A stretch of DNA of 64,000 bases from an uncultured Francisella sp. (GTDB lineage: Bacteria; Pseudomonadota; Gammaproteobacteria; Burkholderiales; Neisseriaceae), in assembly GCA_943913135.1 (NCBI GenBank), contig CALTVE010000001.1:496001-560000 (forward strand), in the 5' to 3' direction. The position numbers were made by a program, and so were the translations under genes. Of this stretch, positions 1-7,427 are shown piece after piece. Below the pieces are notes generated by a model. That model was given only the letters and a program-made list of their open reading frames with translations, had not been told where the DNA came from and made no database searches. Position 1 is the stretch's first letter, and every line of letters begins with the position of its first letter.

Positions 1-247
1 TGATATCGTGGCATACATTCAACGGGCTGGGAACTACCACAGGTTTACCACCCAACATTAAAATACGGACAATAAAGTCGCGCGCATGTTCTACTTCATC
101 GCCCATTTCTCCTTTAATCCGTTCATATAATCGAGTATAACCCCAGTTCCGATACATCTCAGAATGGATAAAATATTGATCGCGGGACATTAATTCGTCT
201 GCTAATAAAAAATTTAAGCAGTCAATAATCTTTTGTTGACCAGACAT
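1..247 (-). CDS. bfr: bacterioferritin, N-terminal part (runs off left edge)
   Basis: The first 82 codons of a ferritin-like iron-storage protein, which would oxidise Fe(II) and store it as ferric mineral in a 24-mer shell. I translated it by hand from ATG at 247-245, preceded by AGGAGA at good spacing. It aligns without gaps to the start of E. coli Bfr. The ferroxidase ligands Glu18, Glu51 and His54 are kept, as are Tyr25 and the NWG motif near residue 35. Met52, the axial haem ligand in E. coli Bfr, is Val here (DEVEH instead of DEMKH), and His46 is Gly. This subunit may therefore not bind haem by itself. It has its own promoter and lies downstream of the dnaK terminator. The C-terminal half is outside the window. 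Confidence 0.9.
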   Translation of the reverse strand, partial: MSGQQKIIDCLNFLLADELMSRDQYFIHSEMYRNWGYTRLYERIKGEMGDEVEHARDFIVRILMLGGKPVVVPSPLNVCHDI

Positions 248-281
248 TTTGCTCTCCTAACGGGTAGTGTGTCCTAAAAAA

Positions 282-310
282 ATTGTATCTCCTTTTGACG
301 ATAAATTCAA
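282..310 (-). promoter_or_regulatory. sigma-70 promoter of bfr
   Basis: On the minus strand, a -35 TTGAAT (310-305) and a -10 TACAAT (287-282) are separated by exactly 17 bp. Transcription would start near 275, about 28 bases before the bfr start codon. Seen in sequence; activity is inferred. Confidence 0.65.
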
Positions 311-337
311 TCAAATATTTGATTTAATTATTTATTT

Positions 338-356
338 TTTAATGATAACCATTATC
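338..356. promoter_or_regulatory. Fur-box-like operator upstream of bfr
   Basis: The 19 bases from 338 contain AATGATAACCATTATC and match the E. coli Fur consensus at 16 of 19 positions by hand alignment. The site lies about 28 bp upstream of the bfr -35 element. That is an unusual place for a simple repressor site and would fit activation or a distal operator. Nothing else in the gap between dnaK and bfr explains it. Confidence 0.65.
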
Positions 357-380
357 GGTCGGGAGTGATTACCCTAAAAA

Positions 381-409
381 ATAAAGGCGCCCTAAAAAGG
401 CGCCTTTAT
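381..409 (-). terminator. rho-independent terminator of grpE-dnaK
   Basis: A perfect 11-bp inverted repeat (ATAAAGGCGCC and its complement) encloses a 7-nt loop. On the minus strand it is followed by a run of six T. It lies 24 bp after the dnaK stop codon and separates dnaK from bfr. Confidence 0.9.
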
Positions 410-432
410 AAGTGAAATATAACGGTATCTAC

Positions 433-2388
433 TTATTTTTTATCGTCATCCACTTCTTTAAAGTCTGCATCAACCACATTATCTCCTGCAGAATTAGAAG
501 CATTGCCCCCTTCTTGTGAACCTTCGCTAGCCCCCGGTTCAGTAGCCTTACTGCTGGCCGCCAATGCTTCACTTAATTTCTGACTGGCTTGCAGCAGAGA
601 TTCGCGAGCAGATTCAATCTCACCTTTATCTTCCCTTTTAATCGCTGCCTCTCCTCTTTGCAGCACGGCTTCAATCGCTGACTTATCAGAAGGATTTAAT
701 TTATCCCCATTTTCTTCCAAAGTTTTTTTAGTAGGATAGAGAATGGCTTCTAGCTCATTACGCGCTTTTACCAATTCTGCTAATTTTCTATCTTCTTCAG
801 CATTGGCTTTAGCATCTTGGATCATCCGTTCGATTTCTTCTTCAGTTAACCCACTAGAAGCTTGAATGGTAATTTTGTTTTCTTTACCGGTCCCCTTATC
901 TTTAGCAGACACATGCAAGATACCGTTGGCATCAATATCGAAAGTTACTTCAATTTGGGGCATGCCACGCGGTGCCCTAGGGATATCGGTTAAATTAAAC
1001 TGCCCAAGGCTCTTATTGGCAGAAGCCCTTTCTCTTTCCCCTTGCAATACATGAATGGTCACTGCATTTTGGTTATCTTCTGCTGTAGAAAATACTTGCG
1101 AATGCTTGGTCGGGATAGTGGTATTTTTTTCGATCAACTTCGTCATCACTCCCCCTAAAGTTTCGATCCCTAGAGAAAGAGGGGTGACATCCAACAGAAG
1201 TACATCGCTCCTATCCCCAGACAATACTGCTCCTTGGATAGCAGCGCCTGCCGCTACAGCTTCATCAGGGTTGACATCTTTTCTTGGATCATGACCAAAA
1301 AATTCTTTAACGGTTTCCTGAACCTTAGGCATACGGGTCTGACCCCCAACTAAAATCACATCTTGAATATCGCTTAAAGATAAATTAGCATCTTTCAATG
1401 CGATTTTGCACGGTTCAATGGTGCGTTGAATTAAATCTGCTACCAAACTTTCAAATTTAGCTCGAGTAATTTCCATCTGCAAATGTTTTGGCCCGTCTTT
1501 ATCGGCGGTAATCCAAGGAATATTCACCTCAGTTTGCTGTGAGCTAGAAAGTTCGATTTTCGCTTTTTCTGCTGCTTCTTTTAACCGTTGAAAAGCACTG
1601 GTATCACCATCTTCTTTCGCTTTTTGAGCCAGATCAATGCCTGTATCTTTTTTAAACTCACTGATCAAGTAATCGATTAGACGCTGATCAAAGTCTTCTC
1701 CCCCCAAAAAGGTATCCCCATTGGTGGCCAGTACTTCAAATTGTTTTTCCCCATCTACATCTGCGATTTCAATGATCGATACATCGAAAGTTCCTCCTCC
1801 TAGGTCATATACCACTATTTTGGAGTCACCTTTGGCTTTTTTATCCATACCAAAGGCCAAGGCTGCAGCAGTAGGCTCGTTGATAATCCGTTTTACTTCT
1901 AAGCCTGCAATACGGCCAGCATCTTTGGTTGCCTGACGTTGACTATCATTAAAATAGGCAGGAACCGTAATCACTGCCTCTTTTATTTCATGGCCAAAAT
2001 ATTCTTCTGCCGCTTTCTTCAATTTACGCAACACTTCAGCAGATACTTGAGGAGGAGAAAGCTCTTTCCCTTGTATCTTCACCCAGGCGTCGCCATTATT
2101 AGCGCTTACAATTTCATAAGATACACGGTCGATATCTTTCTGGACTTCAGAGTCATCAAATTTGCGACCGATTAAACGTTTTACTGCGTAAATAGTATTT
2201 TTGGCATTAGTGACTGCTTGTCGTTTTGCGGGATTACCCACCAAGATTTCTCCATCTTTAGTATAAGCGACAATCGAAGGGGTGGTACGCGCCCCTTCAG
2301 TATTTTCAATAATCTTAACCTGCCCGTTTTCTGAGACTGCCAGACAAGAATTAGTAGTCCCCAAATCAATCCCAATTACTTTAGCCAT
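433..2388 (-). CDS. dnaK: chaperone DnaK (Hsp70)
   Basis: Cytosolic ATP-dependent Hsp70 chaperone that works with GrpE and DnaJ on unfolded clients. It has 651 residues, near the usual 640. The nucleotide-binding domain carries GIDLGTTNS at residues 6-14, the NEPTAAALA stretch near 170 and DLGGGTFDVS near 195. The substrate-binding domain and helical lid follow. The tail ends in a charged EVDDDKK motif like the EEV-type end of E. coli DnaK. It is cotranscribed after grpE (43-bp gap) and ends at a strong terminator. dnaJ, which usually follows, is not here: the next gene is bfr. Confidence 0.98.
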   Translation of the reverse strand: MAKVIGIDLGTTNSCLAVSENGQVKIIENTEGARTTPSIVAYTKDGEILVGNPAKRQAVTNAKNTIYAVKRLIGRKFDDSEVQKDIDRVSYEIVSANNGDAWVKIQGKELSPPQVSAEVLRKLKKAAEEYFGHEIKEAVITVPAYFNDSQRQATKDAGRIAGLEVKRIINEPTAAALAFGMDKKAKGDSKIVVYDLGGGTFDVSIIEIADVDGEKQFEVLATNGDTFLGGEDFDQRLIDYLISEFKKDTGIDLAQKAKEDGDTSAFQRLKEAAEKAKIELSSSQQTEVNIPWITADKDGPKHLQMEITRAKFESLVADLIQRTIEPCKIALKDANLSLSDIQDVILVGGQTRMPKVQETVKEFFGHDPRKDVNPDEAVAAGAAIQGAVLSGDRSDVLLLDVTPLSLGIETLGGVMTKLIEKNTTIPTKHSQVFSTAEDNQNAVTIHVLQGERERASANKSLGQFNLTDIPRAPRGMPQIEVTFDIDANGILHVSAKDKGTGKENKITIQASSGLTEEEIERMIQDAKANAEEDRKLAELVKARNELEAILYPTKKTLEENGDKLNPSDKSAIEAVLQRGEAAIKREDKGEIESARESLLQASQKLSEALAASSKATEPGASEGSQEGGNASNSAGDNVVDADFKEVDDDKK

Positions 2389-2431
2389 TGATTACATCTC
2401 CTAAAGATAAGTTTGTTTATATAAATAATTC

Positions 2432-3073
2432 CTATTTTTTAGAAACCACCACTTGCGCAGGGCGTAAGAGCCGTCCTTTCATGCTATAGCCTTTGCGCTT
2501 TACTTCAAGCACGGTATTGGGAGCCAAATCCGATTGTTCTTCTTTGATCGCATCATGATAATTAGAATCGAAGCTTTCCCCTTGCGGGCTAATTTCTTCA
2601 ATGGAAGCGGAATTAAACGCAGAAATAAGCTCTTTTAAAGTCATTTCTACCCCCATCTTTAAGGCTTCGAAATTACCACTGTTATCGGCTAAAGCCATTT
2701 CTAAATAATCTCTAATCGTCAGCATTTCGCGCGCAAACTGGGTAGCTGCATATTTACTTGCTTCTTCTAATTCATTTTGGTGTCGGCGCTGTAAATTTTG
2801 AATCGCTGCCACCTGACGTAATTCACTTTCATTAACTTTTTTCTGCAGCTCTGCATTTTCCTTTTTTAAGCGAACAATTTCCTCTTCCACCGCTGTTTCC
2901 TTACTTGCAGCGCCCCCACTTTCCTGGGAAAAATGTTCTTCCTTCTCTTCATTCACCTTACGCAAGACCTCTTCCGCTTTGGCATTCTGTTTTGCCTCTT
3001 CCTGGGAGACGGCTGTTTCTTGCTCTTTGATATCGTGCTGGACTTTATTTTTTCTTTTATTGTTTAAACTCAC
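2432..3073 (-). CDS. grpE: nucleotide exchange factor GrpE
   Basis: Homodimeric exchange factor that releases ADP from DnaK. A long charged coiled-coil region (roughly residues 60-115) precedes the C-terminal beta domain, which ends in VLEVKRKGYSMKGRLLRPAQ, a GrpE signature. I place the start at GTG 3073-3071 (213 aa). It has a GGAAGG ribosome site and lies downstream of the predicted heat-shock promoter. The frame stays open to another GTG at 3109, but that codon lacks a ribosome site and would lie upstream of the expected transcription start. First gene of grpE-dnaK. Confidence 0.92.
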   Translation of the reverse strand: MSLNNKRKNKVQHDIKEQETAVSQEEAKQNAKAEEVLRKVNEEKEEHFSQESGGAASKETAVEEEIVRLKKENAELQKKVNESELRQVAAIQNLQRRHQNELEEASKYAATQFAREMLTIRDYLEMALADNSGNFEALKMGVEMTLKELISAFNSASIEEISPQGESFDSNYHDAIKEEQSDLAPNTVLEVKRKGYSMKGRLLRPAQVVVSKK

Positions 3074-3109
3074 CGCGCATCCTTCCCTTGGGCTTGATAA
3101 TACCTTCAC

Positions 3110-3137
3110 AAAATAGGTACGAAGAACTTATTTTCAA
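3110..3137 (-). promoter_or_regulatory. sigma-32-type heat-shock promoter of grpE-dnaK
   Basis: On the minus strand, TTGAAA (3137-3132) and CCTATTTT (3117-3110) are 14 bp apart, resembling the RpoH consensus (CTTGAA, 13-14 bp, CCCCATNT). Its place before grpE-dnaK, the classic RpoH target, supports the call. The match to the -10 element is partial. Confidence 0.5.
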
Positions 3138-3201
3138 TCCCCAAAAACCAAAAAACTGCCATTCTTTGCTAAAATTGACCTAGAACTGCTTTGAAGTAAA
3201 A

Positions 3202-5025
3202 ATGCCTGAGGATTTTAAAAGGCCGATGTCGTATCTAGAAAAAAAACAGGCGGCTGCTGTCGCTAAAGCGATTCTTCGTGGTTTTAACCGGCACTACACT
3301 TTGTTTCGCTCAATTACTGCTAAAGCGAAAAATCTTTTTGAAGAGGGAGAATGGCTCGAAATTCAAAAAGTAACCGCCAACCGCATTCGCATGTATGGAG
3401 ATCGAGTTAGAGAATGCGTTTCTACTTTAAAAGAAGAATTCGCTGGTAATATTTTACAAAATACTTTATGGAAAGAAGTCAAACTCGCTTACATAAAACT
3501 TCTTATCAATCACAAGCAGCCGGAACTGGCAGAAACTTTTTTTAATTCAGTCTCCATCAAAATTCTAAAAGACAACTATTTTGATAATGAACTCATATTC
3601 GTGAAACCTGCCATTTCCACCGAATACATCGATTCAGAAGAAGGCACCTACCGCAGCTTTTATCCACGACAAATAGGCTTAAGACAAACTGTGGAAGAAA
3701 TCCTCCTCCATTTTGCTTGGAAAAATCCTTTTGCTGATATTAATAAAGACGTTGCCAATATTTTAAAAGCAGCAAAGAAATATTTTAAAAGCAAATGGCC
3801 ATTTGAAGAATTAAATCTGCATTTTAAAGTCTTACATTCACCTTTTTATCGCAATAAGAGTGTCTATATCTTTGGCCAAATCATCAACGGCCATTCGCGC
3901 TATCCTTTTTGTGCAGCAGTCATCCGTAATCTTAAAGGGGAACTTGCGGTTGATGCCATGCTGTTTGATCCTGTACAACTGGCAATTTTATTTTCTTTTT
4001 CGCGCGCCTATTTCTTAACTGAAATGGATGTGCCTTCTGCCTACGTTAATTTCTTGTGCAGCATGTTGCCTATGCGCTCTAAAGCAGAGTTTTATACCAA
4101 ACTTGGCTTAGAAAAACAAAGTAAAAACATTTTCTTTCGAGATTTTACAGAGCATCTTCGCTACTCTACCGATCATTTTATTCTCGCCCCTGGGATTAAA
4201 GGCCTGGTAATGCTGGTTTTCACCCTACCGTCTTTTCCCTACGTTTTTAAAGTAATTAAAGACCATTTTGGTGCCAATAAGAATTTTGATCAAAACTATG
4301 TACGCCGTAAATACGAATTGGTAAAAAAACACGATCGGGTAGGTCGATTGACCGATACTCTGGAATACCACAATGTTGCTTTTCCCTTAGATCGAATCGA
4401 TAAAGAACTTCTCGATGAACTAAAAAAAATGGCTCCTTCGGTGATGGAAATAGAAAGTAATCATTTAATTATTCATCATGTATATATAGAAAGGCGACTA
4501 AAACCTTTAAATATCGTCATGCAGAAGGCCGATGACAAAGAAAAAGAACGTCTGATTATCGAATACGGTAATACTTTGAAAGACCTTGCTAAAGCCAATA
4601 TCTTTCCTGGCGATATGCTTTATAAAAACTTTGGTGTGACCCGCTATGGGCGGTTGATTTTCTACGATTATGACGAAATCGAATATATGACCGACTGTCA
4701 GTTTAAGGCAATTCCTCCGCCGCCTGCACCTGAATTCGAGCTATCCGATGAAGTTTGGTACCCTGTGCAACCGGGGGATGTATTCCCAGAAGAATTCGCT
4801 GATTTTTTATTAAACGACGCCCACCTACGTCAGGTTTTTTTGAAATACCACAAGGATTTATTATCGCCAGATTATTGGCGACAAAAGCAGGAAAATATCC
4901 GTAAGGGCGTCGTTGAAGATTTTTATCCTTATGATAGCCGCTTACGTTTTCATTTAACTAATAAACAAAAAGGATTAGAACGTAAACCCCATAAGAAAGT
5001 CCACCGACAAACCAAGGATAATTAA
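3202..5025 (+). CDS. aceK: isocitrate dehydrogenase kinase/phosphatase AceK
   Basis: Bifunctional enzyme that phosphorylates and dephosphorylates isocitrate dehydrogenase, setting carbon flow between the TCA cycle and the glyoxylate bypass. It has 607 residues against 578 in E. coli. The ATP-binding loop APGIKGLVMLVF is present near residue 330, followed by the FKVIKDHFG segment, both close to the E. coli protein. aceA and aceB are not in the window, so a glyoxylate shunt is implied but not shown. It is followed 3 bp later by murI on the same strand; the pairing is probably simple co-transcription. Confidence 0.95.
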   Translation: MPEDFKRPMSYLEKKQAAAVAKAILRGFNRHYTLFRSITAKAKNLFEEGEWLEIQKVTANRIRMYGDRVRECVSTLKEEFAGNILQNTLWKEVKLAYIKLLINHKQPELAETFFNSVSIKILKDNYFDNELIFVKPAISTEYIDSEEGTYRSFYPRQIGLRQTVEEILLHFAWKNPFADINKDVANILKAAKKYFKSKWPFEELNLHFKVLHSPFYRNKSVYIFGQIINGHSRYPFCAAVIRNLKGELAVDAMLFDPVQLAILFSFSRAYFLTEMDVPSAYVNFLCSMLPMRSKAEFYTKLGLEKQSKNIFFRDFTEHLRYSTDHFILAPGIKGLVMLVFTLPSFPYVFKVIKDHFGANKNFDQNYVRRKYELVKKHDRVGRLTDTLEYHNVAFPLDRIDKELLDELKKMAPSVMEIESNHLIIHHVYIERRLKPLNIVMQKADDKEKERLIIEYGNTLKDLAKANIFPGDMLYKNFGVTRYGRLIFYDYDEIEYMTDCQFKAIPPPPAPEFELSDEVWYPVQPGDVFPEEFADFLLNDAHLRQVFLKYHKDLLSPDYWRQKQENIRKGVVEDFYPYDSRLRFHLTNKQKGLERKPHKKVHRQTKDN

Positions 5026-5028
5026 AAA

Positions 5029-5835
5029 ATGAACACAGATCGACCCATTGGGGTTTTTGATTCAGGAATAGGCGGCCTCACTGTGGTTAAAGCTCTCATA
5101 GAGAGATTACCTCGAGAATCTATTCTTTATTTTGGCGATACTGCCCGTGTCCCTTATGGAGTTAAATCACGTCGCACTATTGAATTGTTTACTGAGCAAA
5201 TCGTTGATTTTTTACTAGAAAAGGAAGTTAAAGCCTTAGTTATCGCCTGTAATACTATTTCTGCAGTTGCGCTGGAAATTGTGAAAGAAAAAGCAGCTGG
5301 TCTCCCTTTAATCGATGTGATTTCTTCCGGCGCTAAAGAGGCTTTAAACAGTCAAATAACCGGACCCATCGGAGTGATCGCCACTTCTACGACTGTCAAT
5401 AGCAACGCTTATGCTAATGCAATCGCCCAAAAAAATCCGCATGTACGAGTGATTTCTGAAGCCTGCTCTTTATTAGTGCCATTGGTTGAAGAAGGCTGGT
5501 TAAATAACGACATGACTCGCTTAGCTATACAGCACTACTTAAAACCCTTACTTACGGAAAAAATAGACACTTTAATCCTAGGCTGCACTCATTATCCCTT
5601 ATTAAAACCTTTAATCGCTGAAGAAGTAGGGGACAAAGTGCGATTAATCGATTCCGCTTTAGCCACAGCCAAACATCTGGCCCATAAACTTGAAAAAGCG
5701 CAGCTACTGCGCCACAGCACGACCCCACCCCGCTACCATTACTATGTTTCTGACCTTCCCTTGCGCTTTAGAACCATTGGCGAGCGCTTTTTGGGTCGCA
5801 GTTTGGACGATATCCACCGCCATCTCCTGGACTAA
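5029..5835 (+). CDS. murI: glutamate racemase
   Basis: Cytosolic enzyme making D-glutamate for peptidoglycan. The N-terminal GVFDSGIGGLTV motif (Asp near residue 10) and the two catalytic cysteines in IACNTISA (near 75) and LGCTHYPLL (near 185) are all present. The length of 268 is typical. It is probably translated from the aceK transcript. Its 3' end overlaps the convergent ubiD by 4 bp. Confidence 0.96.
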   Translation: MNTDRPIGVFDSGIGGLTVVKALIERLPRESILYFGDTARVPYGVKSRRTIELFTEQIVDFLLEKEVKALVIACNTISAVALEIVKEKAAGLPLIDVISSGAKEALNSQITGPIGVIATSTTVNSNAYANAIAQKNPHVRVISEACSLLVPLVEEGWLNNDMTRLAIQHYLKPLLTEKIDTLILGCTHYPLLKPLIAEEVGDKVRLIDSALATAKHLAHKLEKAQLLRHSTTPPRYHYYVSDLPLRFRTIGERFLGRSLDDIHRHLLD

Positions 5836-7310
5836 AGCCCTAAACTGTCCCAAATAGTATCAATTTTAGCCACCACTTGGGGATCTTTTTTAATCACTTT
5901 TCCCCAGACCCGGTCGGTTTCACCCTTCCATTTATCAGTAGCGTCAATGCCCATTTTACCGCCCAAGCCACTCACTGGGCTTGCAAAATCCAAGTAATCA
6001 ATGGGGGTGTGATCCATAAGTACTGTATCTCGCACCGGGTCAGAGCGAGTTACAATCGCCCACACAACATCTTGCCAGAGACGGGCATTTATATCCTCAT
6101 CCACCACCACGATGAACTTAGTATACATAAACTGACGTAAATAGCTCCAGCAGCCCATCATGATCCGGCGAGCTTGCCCAGTATACTGCTTTTTAATACG
6201 GACGACCGCCAAGCGATAGGAACATGCTTCGGGAGGCAAATAAAAATCGATAATTTCCGGAAACTGTTTTTGCAATAGAGGCAAAAATACATCGTTTAAA
6301 GCGCACCCCAATATCGCAGGTTCATCCGGCGGCCGCCCTGTATAGGTACTGTGGTAGATAGCATCTTTACGCATGCTCACTCTTTCTACCGTGAATACAG
6401 GAAAATATTCTTTTTCATTATAGTAGCCCGTATGATCGCCATAAGGGCCCTCCAGTGCAGTATCATCTGGGTAGATCACGCCTTCTAAAATGATCTCTGC
6501 CCGTGCCGGGACTTGCAAATGATTTCCTAGACAAGAAACCAATTCAGTACGTGAACCACGCAGCAAACCAGCAAACTGATACTCCGATAAAGTATCAGGT
6601 ACCGGGGTGACTGCCCCTAGAATAGTAGCCGGATCAGCACCAATCACCACTGATAGCGGATATGCCTCCCCAGGAAACTGCTTTTTAAATTCTTGGAAAT
6701 CCAAGGCGCCCCCGCGATGCGATAACCAGCGCATAATTAAACGGTTTTTACTTAATAATTGCTGGCGATAAATTCCTAAGTTCTGACGTTTGTTATTAGG
6801 ACCTCGGGTGACCGTTAAGCCCCAAGTTAGTAAAGGGGCCACATCTCCTGGCCAACAATGTTGGATAGGGAGACGGCTTAAATCTACTTCTTCCCCTTCA
6901 TAAACGATTTCCTGACAAGGTGCCTTTTTTACCACCTGTGGCACCATATGCCACACCTCTTTCACCAACGGAAGGCGGGATAATGCATCCTTCACCCCAG
7001 AAGGCGGTTTAGGCTCGCGTAATTCTGCTAATAGCTGACCAATTTCTCGCAAACGCTGACTATCTTCTACTCCCATCCCTAAAGCTACCCGCTTTACTGT
7101 GCCAAAAAGATTGCATAACACAGGGTAAGCATAAGGCGTCTGTATCTTATCCGTTACTCGTTCAAACAGCAAAGCTGGACCACCTTTTTTTAGCACTCGA
7201 TCAGAGACTTCAGTCAATTCTAAATAGGTAGAAATAGGCACATTGATCTTTTTAAGATCTCCCCTTTGGGTCAAAGCCTGTAAAAATTCTCTTAAATCTC
7301 GGTAGAACAT
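5832..7310 (-). CDS. ubiD: UbiD 4-hydroxy-3-polyprenylbenzoate decarboxylase
   Basis: Prenylated-FMN-dependent decarboxylase of ubiquinone biosynthesis. It has 492 residues (E. coli 497) and aligns throughout: the N-terminal FYRDLREFLQ start, the GPYGDHTGYY active-site region near residue 285, and the C-terminal IDATDKWKGE segment. The partner ubiX, which makes the cofactor, is not in the window. It stands alone on the minus strand, divergent from the esterase gene at 7428. Confidence 0.96.
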   Translation of the reverse strand: MFYRDLREFLQALTQRGDLKKINVPISTYLELTEVSDRVLKKGGPALLFERVTDKIQTPYAYPVLCNLFGTVKRVALGMGVEDSQRLREIGQLLAELREPKPPSGVKDALSRLPLVKEVWHMVPQVVKKAPCQEIVYEGEEVDLSRLPIQHCWPGDVAPLLTWGLTVTRGPNNKRQNLGIYRQQLLSKNRLIMRWLSHRGGALDFQEFKKQFPGEAYPLSVVIGADPATILGAVTPVPDTLSEYQFAGLLRGSRTELVSCLGNHLQVPARAEIILEGVIYPDDTALEGPYGDHTGYYNEKEYFPVFTVERVSMRKDAIYHSTYTGRPPDEPAILGCALNDVFLPLLQKQFPEIIDFYLPPEACSYRLAVVRIKKQYTGQARRIMMGCWSYLRQFMYTKFIVVVDEDINARLWQDVVWAIVTRSDPVRDTVLMDHTPIDYLDFASPVSGLGGKMGIDATDKWKGETDRVWGKVIKKDPQVVAKIDTIWDSLGL

Positions 7311-7427
7311 GCTGTTTCCCTTTATATTAAGGGTGATTATAGCCTAAAGTAGGCGTCATAATCTTGTCATATCATTCACTTAAGATTTAAATTTCTAGTT
7401 CCAGATTCTTTAATGAGGGCATTAAGC

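Noticed and set aside
1055..1294. Open frames on the plus strand inside dnaK (also 1721-1936 and 1939-2175)
   Set aside because: Antisense shadows of a highly conserved gene; no ribosome sites and no family resemblance.
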